Source: Prevotellaceae bacterium UBA2852 (GTDB lineage Bacteria > Bacteroidota > Bacteroidia > Bacteroidales > Bacteroidaceae). Taken from it: 23,095 nucleotides of DNA. Position numbers and translations under genes: made by a program. Under the pieces are notes generated by a model, which saw only the letters and a list, made by a program, of their open reading frames with translations, did not search any database and was not told the DNA's origin. The DNA lies in NCBI GenBank assembly GCA_002350855.1, contig DEFM01000010.1, forward strand, positions 1 to 23,095. Reading direction: 5' to 3'. Position 1 is the stretch's first letter; each line of letters opens with the position of its first letter. Of this stretch, positions 14,842 through 22,179 are shown one piece after another.

Positions 14842-15945
14842 ATGACACTTTATCCCAATCTCATCAAGGATGCACTTGCAACAGTGCGCTATCCCGGCAA
14901 CGGAAAGAACTTGATTGAGAACGACATGCTTGAAGACGACATACGCATTGACGGAATGCGTGTGTCGTTCTCTCTGTTGTTCGACAAACCAACCGATCCG
15001 TTCCGCCGTTCTTTAGTCAAAGCTGTGGAATCAGCTATTCATACCTGCGTCAGCCCCGACGTGGAAGTGATTATTAATACCAAATCCAGGACAGAATTGC
15101 CACCAGAACCCGAAAAACTGCTTTCGGGTGTGAAGAACATTATCGCTGTGTCAAGCGGAAAGGGTGGAGTAGGAAAGAGCACGGTGACGGCAAACCTTGC
15201 TATAGGACTTGCAAAGCTCGGCTACCGTGTGGGTCTTCTGGATACAGATATTTTCGGACCTTCCATGCCAAAGATGTTTCAGGTGGAGGAAGAAAGAGTA
15301 TATTCCCAGAATGTGGACGGACGCGACTTTATAGTTCCGATGGAGAAATATGGAGTAAAACTGCTCTCCATAGGCTTCTTCGTTAGTCCGGACCAGGCAA
15401 CGCTCTGGCGCGGAGGTATGGCGTCTAACGCACTCAAGCAACTTCTCAGCGACACACTTTGGGGAGACCTTGATTATTTTATTCTCGACACACCTCCAGG
15501 CACAAGTGACATTCATCTGACTCTCTTGCAGAATATCGACATTACAGGGGCTGTCATTGTCTCAACCCCACAGGAAGTGGCTCTTGCTGATGCTCGCAAG
15601 GGTATTAATATGTATATGAATGACAAGGTGAATGTTCCTATTCTCGGACTCGTTGAGAATATGTCGTGGTTCACTCCAGCTCAGCATCCTGATGAGCGCT
15701 ATTACATCTTCGGACGTGATGGAGTGAAGAATCTGGCAGACAGCCTTAACGTGCCTCTTCTTGCTCAGATTCCTCTGATTCAGGATGTGTGTGAGAGCGG
15801 TGATTCTGGAGTTCCCGCTGTCCTTGATCCAGCTTCACCTGCAGGCATCGCCATGATGGGATTGGCTGCACGAGTTGTTACTCAGGTTGACAAACGCAAC
15901 ATGGAACTGCCGCCTACAGAGCATGTACATGTAAGTAAACACTAA
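14842..15945 (+). CDS. mrp: Mrp/NBP35-family P-loop ATPase (Fe-S cluster carrier type)
   Basis: 367 aa, cytoplasmic. An N-terminal MIP18/DUF59-like domain (about 1-85) precedes the ATPase domain. The deviant Walker A is SSGKGGVGKST (104-114), switch residues lie in LLDTDIFGPSMP (132-143), and the Walker B region is ILDTPPGTSD (214-223). VENMSWF (271-277) is the conserved family segment. The CxxC pair that usually follows it and binds the bridging cluster is absent (FTPAQHPDERYYIFG). From memory, Bacteroidetes members commonly lack it, so this looks lineage-typical rather than a defect. The proposed role is Fe-S cluster assembly or transfer. It starts immediately after the upstream stop (TAAATG) and ends at a strong terminator. 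Confidence 0.93.
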   Translation: MTLYPNLIKDALATVRYPGNGKNLIENDMLEDDIRIDGMRVSFSLLFDKPTDPFRRSLVKAVESAIHTCVSPDVEVIINTKSRTELPPEPEKLLSGVKNIIAVSSGKGGVGKSTVTANLAIGLAKLGYRVGLLDTDIFGPSMPKMFQVEEERVYSQNVDGRDFIVPMEKYGVKLLSIGFFVSPDQATLWRGGMASNALKQLLSDTLWGDLDYFILDTPPGTSDIHLTLLQNIDITGAVIVSTPQEVALADARKGINMYMNDKVNVPILGLVENMSWFTPAQHPDERYYIFGRDGVKNLADSLNVPLLAQIPLIQDVCESGDSGVPAVLDPASPAGIAMMGLAARVVTQVDKRNMELPPTEHVHVSKH

Positions 15946-15949
15946 AAGA

Positions 15950-15986
15950 AAAACAGTTCTTCTCAATCGAGAGGAACTGTTTTTTT
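15950..15986. terminator. Bidirectional terminator between mrp and the SGNH gene
   Basis: aacagttc-t-tctc / gaga-g-gaactgtt forms a 13-bp stem (one G-U) with loop aatc and T7 on the plus strand. The minus strand has TTTTT after the stem. It lies between convergent genes. Confidence 0.9.
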
Positions 15987-15988
15987 GT

Positions 15989-17404
15989 TTATTGCTGTGA
16001 AAAGAGGACTGCTGCAACAGCTTCAGCCAGGAACAAGGCACCGTGTTCGTTGGGGTGAAGCAAATCCTTGGTCTCTTGTGTCGGAACATCGTAGCGGTAA
16101 GGCTGACGTTTGGTGCCCTTGCCGGCAGCGTGGGAGTTGTTGAACACAAACGACAGACGGCCATTGCGGTCCCAGTCTATGGTGCTTAATCCCAAAATCT
16201 TTGACGCTTTGCGTATCTGACGGGCTTTGTCTATATAGGCAAAAGGTGCGTCGGTGTGTCCGTAGTAGAGTCCGCTAGGCGTAACCACAAAGATTTTGGC
16301 ATTAGGATAAATACTCTTAAGTGCCGATGAGAGATATGCAATTGACCCGACAAACGTGGTGCGGTCTGCTTGTACTGATGACTGATGATACAGTTTCTCT
16401 GTGGCATCAGAATCGGCATTGTCGTTCGTTCCGCCTTCTATAAGGATGATGTCGGGACTGTAGTTAAGTGGCAGAGCCTGCTCAAGTGAATCAGTCTCAC
16501 CGCGTTGCAGACGTTTCAGCTTTTCTATCTGACAGGCGAGAGTGTTGTGATTGCCTGCATTGTCAGTCTTCACGGGATGAGCCGAGTAGGGATAGGTGTG
16601 GAAGTCGAAACGGTCACGCAGTGTGGCGCTGCCTACAGCCAGGTTAACGATATTGTAGCCGGTGATTCTCTGAAGATGGTCTGTCCATAAGTGCTGCTCG
16701 CTGTAGCTGTCTCCAAGGATGAGAATGTTGCATGCTGCAGACGGACACACATTTTTATTCCAAATAAACTGGAACGGAGCGAGGTCTTTGCAGATATCCG
16801 TCACATAGGGAATGCAGAACAACTGTGCTGCAGCTGCCAGCTGACCGTCGAACTTGCTGGAAAGTACAGAGGAAGAGCTTCTGCCAGTTTGTATAATGGG
16901 CGAAAGGATGAATATCCGTGCCTGTGGCAGCAGTTTGCGTACAGCAGATATAGCATTGTAAAACACACCGACTACATCATTGTTTGTCACTTCCTTTCGT
17001 GACACCGCCATGCGTTTATGCTGATGCCGCTCGCCTTTCAGATTGCATACATAGGCAAAAGGAAAATGGAAAAGGGTTTGCTCTGCGGATATGCAAGGAT
17101 GCAGTTTGTTGAGGCCGGAGCCGTTGCAACCGATTTGCAGAAGCACCACCGATACATCGTCCGAAGGGTTCTTCCGTAGATAATTCTCGATTCCATTGCC
17201 AACGGAGGCTGTCGATTCTATGCCCACTTTTATGCATTTGTCGGCAGAAAGATGAACACCCGCTTCTTTGCTAAGAGACTCTATAAGCAGGGGATCTTCA
17301 GCGGAATTGTCCGTGAAGAGAATCGAAGTTTGGCTGTGGCCTGACAGTGACGTGAGCATTATGATTGTGCAGGTGATGATGCGGTGAAATAGATTTGATG
17401 TCAT
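15989..17404 (-). CDS. Secreted tandem SGNH-hydrolase protein with degenerate N-terminal half
   Basis: 471 aa with an N-terminal signal (about 1-24). The C-terminal half is an intact SGNH/GDSL hydrolase: Ser233 in ILGDSYSEQ, block III GGTNDN (324-329), and Asp447/His450 in DLLHPNEHG. The N-terminal half (27-210) runs parallel to it. ILFTDNSAED matches ILGDSYSE, VVLLQIGCNGSG matches IILIEGGTND, and LLPQARIFILSPI matches IYPNAKIFVVTPS. The nucleophile and DxxH motifs are not retained. The intact half may deacetylate glycans or other esters; the dead half may bind substrate or stabilise the fold (inference). It follows the nucleotidyltransferase on the same strand, 161 nt away. Confidence 0.8.
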   Translation of the reverse strand: MTSNLFHRIITCTIIMLTSLSGHSQTSILFTDNSAEDPLLIESLSKEAGVHLSADKCIKVGIESTASVGNGIENYLRKNPSDDVSVVLLQIGCNGSGLNKLHPCISAEQTLFHFPFAYVCNLKGERHQHKRMAVSRKEVTNNDVVGVFYNAISAVRKLLPQARIFILSPIIQTGRSSSSVLSSKFDGQLAAAAQLFCIPYVTDICKDLAPFQFIWNKNVCPSAACNILILGDSYSEQHLWTDHLQRITGYNIVNLAVGSATLRDRFDFHTYPYSAHPVKTDNAGNHNTLACQIEKLKRLQRGETDSLEQALPLNYSPDIILIEGGTNDNADSDATEKLYHQSSVQADRTTFVGSIAYLSSALKSIYPNAKIFVVTPSGLYYGHTDAPFAYIDKARQIRKASKILGLSTIDWDRNGRLSFVFNNSHAAGKGTKRQPYRYDVPTQETKDLLHPNEHGALFLAEAVAAVLFSQQ

Positions 17405-17424
17405 AGTTGTTGCTTTAAAGAAAT

Positions 17425-17455
17425 GGGGTTACATTCTATCGCAGAATGTAACCCC
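17425..17455 (-). other. Perfect 13-bp hairpin in the SGNH gene leader
   Basis: ggggttacattct / agaatgtaacccc is a perfect inverted repeat with a 5-nt loop, 20 nt before the SGNH ATG. On the minus strand it is followed by atttctttaaag, a poor U-tract. It is either a 3' end for the upstream gene or a leader structure. Confidence 0.55.
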
Positions 17456-17463
17456 TCGAAAAA

Positions 17464-17486
17464 ACTTGCGTTTCCTTATTGGAAAC
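17464..17486 (-). terminator. Weak terminator after the nucleotidyltransferase gene
   Basis: On the minus strand, gtttcc-aataa-ggaaac (6-bp stem) is followed by gcaag and T6. It lies about 80 nt past the nucleotidyltransferase stop. The stem is short, so read-through is likely. Confidence 0.35.
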
Positions 17487-17565
17487 AGATTCCGGGTTAC
17501 TAACGCACGCCTTCTCCTTCTGGGAGATGTTTGTGAATGGTATGCCGTTCGCCCGGTTTATGTTT

Positions 17566-18483
17566 CTACCAAAGTTTTTCGGGGTAAACGCCGTCCTTAA
17601 CGAGCTGGGCAATGCGTTCTACAGTTGCCTCGCGGTCGGCAGCGTAGGTCACACCGAACCACTTGCTGGTTGTGTCGAGTACTTCAACGGTGCTTGTTCC
17701 GTCGTTGATGAGTTTGTTCACCATCAGAGGAATAAAGAACTCAGCTTTGAGGTTCTCCATGTTCTTTGGGTCGCTGAGGAACTCACGGAAGTAAGCTTCT
17801 GAGTGCTCAAAGTAGTCAGGAGTGAAGCCCCACATGTTCATGGATACAGGTACGTTGTCGTCAACTGCAACCCATTCACCGTTTTCGTCTTTGTAGCAGA
17901 TTGGTCCGTCAGCTGGCACGCGCATGATTTCGGTACGCTCTACCACGTCTGTCAAGTGATGCTTGTCGTTGTAAACGCATACACCACGTGCTACAGATCC
18001 GTTCTCGCTGAGAGTGTTGCAGCAGCGGAATCCTACCATTGCGTAGGTGTTCTTTGAACCCTCTGGCAGATTGCTCAGGAACTTGCCGATAGTCTGGAAT
18101 GCGTCGCGTCCGTAGAAGTCGTCGCAGTTGATAACGCAGAATGGCTCCTTGATTACGTCCTTACCCATGAGTACTGCGTGGTTGGTACCCCAAGGCTTAA
18201 CTCTGCCTTCAGGACAAGTGAATCCTGCAGGAAGTGCGTCGATGCTCTGGAAGCAAAGTTCGCAAGGCACTGTACCTTCGTATTTAGACAGAATCTGTGT
18301 GCGGAACTGCTCTTCAAAGTCCTTACGGATTACCCATACGATTTTGCCGAAGCCGGATTGTATGGCATCGTAAATACTGTAGTCCATGATGGTTTCACCG
18401 TTTGGTCCAAGACCGTCGAGTTGTTTCAGACCGCCATAGCGGCTTCCCATTCCTGCTGCGAGGAGAAAAAGAGTAGGTTTCAT
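17566..18483 (-). CDS. Sugar-phosphate nucleotidyltransferase family protein
   Basis: 305 aa from the ATG at 18483. The upstream in-frame extension to 18606 crosses the promoter and is rejected. The N-terminus LLAAGMGSRYGGLKQL (7-22) is the nucleotide-binding signature of the NTP_transferase fold, with KPWGTNHA (96-103) and metal-binding Asp121/Asp122 in VINCDDFYG. The family joins a sugar-1-phosphate to a nucleoside triphosphate to make NDP-sugars for envelope glycans. The sugar is not readable, and MurU-like or CDP/UDP-sugar roles are possible. It has its own well-spaced promoter. Confidence 0.88.
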   Translation of the reverse strand: MKPTLFLLAAGMGSRYGGLKQLDGLGPNGETIMDYSIYDAIQSGFGKIVWVIRKDFEEQFRTQILSKYEGTVPCELCFQSIDALPAGFTCPEGRVKPWGTNHAVLMGKDVIKEPFCVINCDDFYGRDAFQTIGKFLSNLPEGSKNTYAMVGFRCCNTLSENGSVARGVCVYNDKHHLTDVVERTEIMRVPADGPICYKDENGEWVAVDDNVPVSMNMWGFTPDYFEHSEAYFREFLSDPKNMENLKAEFFIPLMVNKLINDGTSTVEVLDTTSKWFGVTYAADREATVERIAQLVKDGVYPEKLW

Positions 18484-18528
18484 AGTTCTAATTATTGTTA
18501 TGTTATGATAGTAGTTGTTTCGGGTTAG

Positions 18529-18558
18529 CAAAATTACACTATTTGCTTCAATGGGCAA
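18529..18558 (-). promoter_or_regulatory. Promoter of the nucleotidyltransferase gene
   Basis: On the minus strand, TTG (18558-18556), 19 nt spacing, then TAATTTTG (18536-18529). The ATG lies 45 nt past the -7 box. A strong consensus match. Confidence 0.75.
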
Positions 18559-18582
18559 AATAATTTGCCGGTTTTTTGCTTT

Positions 18583-18624
18583 AAAAAGCACAGACGGCAA
18601 CCACAATGCTTAGTGATTGCCGTC
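18583..18624 (-). terminator. Terminator of the rubredoxin gene
   Basis: On the minus strand, gacggcaatca pairs with tggttgccgtc (11 bp with G-U) around a 10-nt loop. tgtgcTTTTTaa follows. It starts 12 nt past the rubredoxin stop. Confidence 0.8.
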
Positions 18625-18635
18625 CGTAATGCTTG

Positions 18636-18797
18636 TTATTCTGCTGGAGCAAACTGGTCTTTGCCTACGCTGCAGAGAGGACATTCAAAGTCATCGGGAA
18701 GTTCCTCGAATGGAGTGCCAGGAGCGATTCCTGCTTCAGGAACACCTACTTCGGGATCATATTCCCAACCACATACTTCACATACGTATTTTTGCAT
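18636..18797 (-). CDS. Rubredoxin
   Basis: 53 aa, [18 protein letters not shown]... to ...QFAPAE. Two CxxC pairs are present, Cys6/Cys9 in [11 protein letters not shown] and Cys39/Cys42 in [13 protein letters not shown], with the conserved aromatic and Pro positions of the family. It binds one iron and carries single electrons in the cytoplasm, usually to oxygen- or peroxide-detoxifying partners in anaerobes. It is a monocistronic unit with its own promoter (18850-18879) and terminator (18583-18624). Length is exactly typical of small rubredoxins. No partner reductase lies nearby. Confidence 0.97.
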   Translation of the reverse strand: MQKYVCEVCGWEYDPEVGVPEAGIAPGTPFEELPDDFECPLCSVGKDQFAPAE

Positions 18798-18849
18798 GGC
18801 TGTTTTGGTTTTGAGGGTTAATAATTAGTTTTAATTGATTCTCTAAGGG

Positions 18850-18879
18850 CAAATATACATACTTTTTTCCGAAAATCAA
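18850..18879 (-). promoter_or_regulatory. Promoter of the rubredoxin gene
   Basis: On the minus strand, TTG (18879-18877), 19 nt spacing, then TATATTTG (18857-18850). The ATG is 52 nt past the -7 box. Confidence 0.75.
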
Positions 18880-18898
18880 TTATTTCTCAATTTTTTTG

Positions 18899-18906
18899 TA
18901 TTTTTG
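18899..18906 (+). promoter_or_regulatory. -7 box for the RNA methyltransferase gene
   Basis: TATTTTTG matches TAnnTTTG 23 nt before the chosen ATG (18930). No TTG at -33. It supports the 18930 start over a GTG at 18909. Confidence 0.55.
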
Positions 18907-18929
18907 CGGTGATTTTTCACCTTAAATCT

Positions 18930-19730
18930 ATGGAACAGATAATAACAAGTGTGCATAATGCACGAGTAAAACTGTTGGCGCAGCTCCAGCAGAAATCGTC
19001 AGAACGCCGTCACCAGCACAAATTCGTGGTTGAGGGACAGCGTGAGTTGCGCCAGTGCATCGATGCCGGACTAACTGTGGAATGTGTCTTTTTCTGTCCT
19101 TCGCTCATGCAGCAGGTTGACGGCAAGGATGTCATGTCGCTTCTGCCGCCTACAGTGCTGAAGTTCGAAGTGTCGCAGCCTGTATATTCCAAAATTGCTT
19201 ACAGGGCAACGACTGAAGGCATTATTGCGGTGGTTCATGAGCCAAAGCGCAGACTTGAAGACCTGCATCTGGGCGATGATGCCTTGGTTGTGGTGTTGGA
19301 AGGTGTGGAGAAACCCGGCAATGTGGGTGCTGTGCTGCGTTCTGCCGATGCAGCAGGTGCTGATGCCGTGATTCTCTGCGATGCACGTGCAGATCTTTAC
19401 AATCCCAATCTCATCCGTGCTTCCTTGGGAGCTGTGTTTAGCGTGCCTTGTCTGGCATGCAGTTCAGAGGAGTGCATAGACTACCTGCAAGATGAAGGAG
19501 TGCAGATTCTCACTGCTCAGTTGCAGGATTCAGAATACTATTATGATTGCGACATGACTCGCGCTACCGCACTTGTCATGGGAACGGAGTCCACTGGTCT
19601 CACCGAACCATGGCGTCATGCAGCCAATGCCCATATCCGCATCCCTATGCTCGGCCGTGTTGATTCGCTCAATGTCTCCGTCAGCACCGCCGTCCTCCTC
19701 TACGAAGCAGTAAGGCAAAGGCAGGATTAA
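18930..19730 (+). CDS. SpoU/TrmH-family RNA 2'-O-methyltransferase
   Basis: 266 aa from the ATG at 18930. A GTG at 18909 sits right after the -7 box and is unlikely. The N-terminal substrate-binding domain contains HKFVVEGQRELRQCIDAG (30-47). The SPOUT domain carries the three SpoU motifs: motif 1 EKPGNVGAVLRSADAAG (127-143, with Asn131 and Arg137), motif 2 MGTESTGL (217-224), and motif 3 IPMLGRVDSLNVSVSTA (238-254). Members methylate ribose in rRNA or tRNA using S-adenosylmethionine. RlmB-like or TrmH-like specificity cannot be told from this sequence alone. It is a single-gene unit ending at a strong shared terminator. Confidence 0.93.
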   Translation: MEQIITSVHNARVKLLAQLQQKSSERRHQHKFVVEGQRELRQCIDAGLTVECVFFCPSLMQQVDGKDVMSLLPPTVLKFEVSQPVYSKIAYRATTEGIIAVVHEPKRRLEDLHLGDDALVVVLEGVEKPGNVGAVLRSADAAGADAVILCDARADLYNPNLIRASLGAVFSVPCLACSSEECIDYLQDEGVQILTAQLQDSEYYYDCDMTRATALVMGTESTGLTEPWRHAANAHIRIPMLGRVDSLNVSVSTAVLLYEAVRQRQD

Positions 19731-19773
19731 AAAAAACTCAGGCACGAACATCGGTTCGTGCCTGAGTTTTTTT
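19731..19773. terminator. Bidirectional terminator between the methyltransferase and mdh genes
   Basis: A6 + ctcaggcacgaac pairs with gttcgtgcctgag + T7 around loop atcg. The perfect stem has U-tracts on both strands, between convergent genes. Confidence 0.95.
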
Positions 19774-19781
19774 GTTTGAGA

Positions 19782-20780
19782 TTAGAGATTTGGATTGATT
19801 TCTTTCCACTTGTCGATTGATGGAATGATGCCGAGAGTTACGAGTTCGTCGCGCATCTTGCAGAGGTGCTCGTATGAAGCGTCAAGCTTGGCAAGTTCCT
19901 CAGCAGTGCCGGTTGGCATCTTGTAAGTGCAGCCGTTGGTGTCGAGGGTAGTGTCCATTGCCATCATGATGTGGTTGTACTTCTCGTTGCAAACGTATGT
20001 ACCTGCTGGCCAGCGGAACTTTTCACCGCCCATAACCGAACGGATCATTTCTACTGCACAGTAAGCAGGGCTTTGCCATGAAGAGCGTCCGCGAAGTTCG
20101 ATAATCTTCGCACCACCCTTGGTAACAGCAACCTTCAGAGCTTCCCATTCCTCTTCTGGGAATTCAGGAGTACCGATGAGTTCGTTCAGAGGCTTGCCTG
20201 CCACCTTCACTGCGCTGCCGAATACAGCCATCTGTTCACCGTGGCCGCCGTATGTAGCGCAACCGGTAACTTCGTACTGCTTAACACCGAATTTCTTGGC
20301 GAGGGCAGACTGCAGACGAGTAGAGTCGAGAGCTGCGAGAGTAGTTACCTGACCTGGTTTCAGACCAGAGTAGAGCAGGGTAACCAGACCAGTCAGGTCG
20401 GCTGGGTTGAAGATAACAGTTACGTGCTTCACGTCTGGGCAGTAAGTCTTGATGTTCTTACCCAGTTCCTCAGCGATTTTGCAGTTGCCAGCGAGCAGGT
20501 CTTCACGGGTCATGCCGGCCTTACGTGGAGCACCACCGCTGGAGATGATGTATTTAGCGTCCTTGAATGCCTCAGCCACGTCTGTAGTAGCTGTGAGGTT
20601 CACTCCGTCGTAGCCGCAGTGGAACATTTCTTCCATCACACCTTCCATACCAGGAGCGTAAACGTCATAAAGACATACGTTTGGAGTCAGCTTCATAGTG
20701 AGAGCCAACTGCACCATAGTTGAACCGATAGCACCACCGGCTCCAACAATAACAAGTTTGTCGTTAGTTAAGAATCCCAT
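19782..20780 (-). CDS. mdh: Malate dehydrogenase
   Basis: 332 aa from the ATG at 20780. The in-frame extension to 20870 runs through the promoter and is rejected. The NAD-binding start is KLVIVGAGGAIGS (8-20). APRKAGMTREDLL (84-96) carries the malate-type Arg86 and Arg92, LDSTR (151-155) the substrate Arg155, and YGGHGEQM (177-184) the catalytic His180. The enzyme interconverts malate and oxaloacetate. In fermenting Bacteroidales it serves the reductive branch from oxaloacetate to fumarate and succinate. It is monocistronic, with a -7 box at 20837-20844 and the shared terminator downstream. Confidence 0.94.
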   Translation of the reverse strand: MGFLTNDKLVIVGAGGAIGSTMVQLALTMKLTPNVCLYDVYAPGMEGVMEEMFHCGYDGVNLTATTDVAEAFKDAKYIISSGGAPRKAGMTREDLLAGNCKIAEELGKNIKTYCPDVKHVTVIFNPADLTGLVTLLYSGLKPGQVTTLAALDSTRLQSALAKKFGVKQYEVTGCATYGGHGEQMAVFGSAVKVAGKPLNELIGTPEFPEEEWEALKVAVTKGGAKIIELRGRSSWQSPAYCAVEMIRSVMGGEKFRWPAGTYVCNEKYNHIMMAMDTTLDTNGCTYKMPTGTAEELAKLDASYEHLCKMRDELVTLGIIPSIDKWKEINPNL

Positions 20781-20836
20781 AGTAATAGTATAATATAAAT
20801 TGTTTAATGTGAATAATGCAAAAGCAATGTGACTTG

Positions 20837-20870
20837 CAAATATAATAAATATAGTTCGAAGATAATGCAA
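20837..20870 (-). promoter_or_regulatory. Promoter of mdh
   Basis: On the minus strand, TATATTTG (20844-20837) matches the -7 consensus. The nearest TTG (20870-20868) is 23 nt upstream, slightly long. The ATG is 56 nt past the box. Confidence 0.6.
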
Positions 20871-20919
20871 AATATACAGAAAATTTTCATAAGTTTTTCC
20901 CCAGTCTTAAGAAAATGGT

Positions 20920-20927
20920 TATCTTTG
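20920..20927 (+). promoter_or_regulatory. -7 box upstream of the HExxH gene and kinases
   Basis: TATCTTTG matches TAnnTTTG, with no TTG at -33. It is about 90 nt before the ATG at 21019. It is the only good promoter box I see before the three rightmost genes, so they may share it. Confidence 0.45.
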
Positions 20928-20977
20928 CAAAACCTAATGAACAAAATTATGTTATGATAGGTCTCGGCCCGCTCTCT

Positions 20978-21012
20978 TATAATTTATAATTTTTAATTTA
21001 TAATTTATATAT
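20978..21012 (+). repeat. AT-rich short repeat (taatttataattt)
   Basis: Overlapping copies of ataattta/ttataattt make a near-palindromic A/T tract. The 16-mer ttataatttataattt also occurs at 7509-7524, upstream of the GH3 gene. Confidence 0.5.
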
Positions 21013-21018
21013 TGTGGT

Positions 21019-21336
21019 ATGATAGTTGTCAACCGATGGCTGCCAGTGCGAGGATTCAGCGCAATCAATCTGTTCGGGATAATCTTTGTGCGCAAAGGCG
21101 TTGCAATCACCCCCGTCCTCCTAAGGCACGAACATATCCACACGCGTCAGCAGCGGGAATTGCTCTGGCTGGGATTCTACCTCTGGTACATTCTCGAATA
21201 CCTATACAATATTATAATATACAGAAACCGTTGGAAGGCTTACCGCAACATCCGCTTCGAACGCGAAGCCTATGCACATGAAGCCACACCAGACTATCTC
21301 GAACACCGGAAAGCCTACGCTTTTCTAAGGGGTTAA
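21019..21336 (+). CDS. Small membrane-associated HExxH protein, putative mini-metallopeptidase
   Basis: 105 aa. It carries HEHIHTRQQ with His37, Glu38 and His41 in HExxH, followed by a hydrophobic segment (about 48-67, LLWLGFYLWYILEYLYNIII). A second conserved-looking block, IRFEREAYAHE (78-88), has Glu81 or Glu83 as a possible third zinc ligand in gluzincin style. The tail is PDYLEHRKAYAFLRG. Homologues of this pattern, as I recall, are widespread in Bacteroidetes and unnamed. The HExxH-then-QQ arrangement resembles DUF4157-type peptidases. No activity is established. A second frame starting at 21012 is a shadow. It is followed 14 nt later by repeat element E1 and then the kinases. Confidence 0.8.
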   Translation: MIVVNRWLPVRGFSAINLFGIIFVRKGVAITPVLLRHEHIHTRQQRELLWLGFYLWYILEYLYNIIIYRNRWKAYRNIRFEREAYAHEATPDYLEHRKAYAFLRG

Positions 21337-21349
21337 AAGCACCAGCCTA

Positions 21350-21555
21350 ACAAGCCCCCCAGTCAGTCCACCTTCCCTTCGGTCACCAATCGCTTGAACG
21401 CGAACGCGCGATTGCCCTGCGAGGGAGGGGAGTGGTTACAATCCATCCGGATGGAGAACTTAAACTTATTAAACCATTAAACTCATAATCCCTTAACCCG
21501 CAGTAGGTAATTACTCCCCTCCCTTGGGAGGGGCAAGGGGAGGGTCTTTTTCATT
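21350..21555 (+). repeat. Palindromic repeat element E1
   Basis: About 206 bp filling the gap between the HExxH gene and the first kinase ATG. The left arm begins acaagccccc and ends catccgga (21444-21451). It contains the 34-bp module at 21383-21416. An AT-rich centre follows, then the right arm (21497-21536: cccgcagtaggtaattac, then a cccctccc-tt-gggagggg hairpin). Finally agggtctttttcattatgca (21541-21560) runs into the start codon. The same architecture recurs at E2. Confidence 0.85.
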
Positions 21556-22170
21556 ATGCACATAGGAATAGCAGGAAATATTGGTAGCGGAAAGACCACT
21601 CTGACACAGATGCTGGCTAAGCATTACGGGTGGACGCCTTTCTTTGAAGCAGTGGACGACAATCCATATATCGAAGACTATTACTCCGATATCAAGCGAT
21701 GGTCGTTCTGCCTTGAGGTGTTCTTCCTCAAGCACCGCTTCCAGGACCTGCTCAAGATATCCAATTCCCAGCAGACCTTCATTCAGGACCGCACCATCTT
21801 CGAGGGTGTGTACGTGTTCACCGAGAACAACCGTCGCATGGGTAACCTCTCCGACCGTGACTTCCAGACCTACATGGATCTCTTTGAATCCATGATGATG
21901 GTAGCGCGCATGCCCGACCTCATGATTTACCTCCGTGCCAGTGTCCCACACCTCGTCGGCAACATCCAGAAACGTGGACGTGAGTATGAACAGTGCATGA
22001 AACTTGAATATCTCGAAAACCTTAATAACCTTTACGAGGAATTCATATACAAGAAGTACAAGGGACGAGTCCTTACCATCGATGTCGATAATCTCGACTA
22101 CGAACACCGTCCTGAAGACTTTGCATCAATAATCAATCGTATCGACTCCCTCCTCTTCGGATTGTTCTAA
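21556..22170 (+). CDS. Deoxynucleoside kinase (dAK/dGK type), copy 1
   Basis: 204 aa. P-loop GNIGSGKTT (7-15), the DRT variant of the ERS motif in IQDRTIFE (76-83) with Asp78-Arg79, the conserved SDRDFQTY segment (99-106), and the Arg-rich LID KRGREYEQ (139-146). This is the deoxyribonucleoside kinase family that phosphorylates deoxyadenosine or deoxyguanosine (also deoxycytidine in some members) for dNTP salvage. The next gene is a same-length paralogue. Tandem dAK/dGK genes whose products pair as heterodimers are known in lactobacilli, so a heterodimer is plausible here. The gene is bounded on both sides by related repeat elements, and a 34-bp inverted repeat lies outside each end. Confidence 0.92.
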   Translation: MHIGIAGNIGSGKTTLTQMLAKHYGWTPFFEAVDDNPYIEDYYSDIKRWSFCLEVFFLKHRFQDLLKISNSQQTFIQDRTIFEGVYVFTENNRRMGNLSDRDFQTYMDLFESMMMVARMPDLMIYLRASVPHLVGNIQKRGREYEQCMKLEYLENLNNLYEEFIYKKYKGRVLTIDVDNLDYEHRPEDFASIINRIDSLLFGLF

Positions 22171-22179
22171 AGAAGACCC

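Noticed and set aside
14842..15945. Loss-of-function in Mrp because CxxC is missing
   Set aside because: The rest of the protein is intact, and as I recall the Bacteroidetes form generally lacks this pair, so it is not treated as a broken gene.
17464..17565. Riboswitch or small RNA in the gap after the nucleotidyltransferase
   Set aside because: I see simple hairpins but no conserved riboswitch core that I recognise.
21511..22107. 198-residue minus-strand frame over the first kinase
   Set aside because: It is antisense to a kinase with all motifs intact, with His/Val/Leu-rich shadow composition, and its start runs into repeat element E2's neighbourhood with no promoter.
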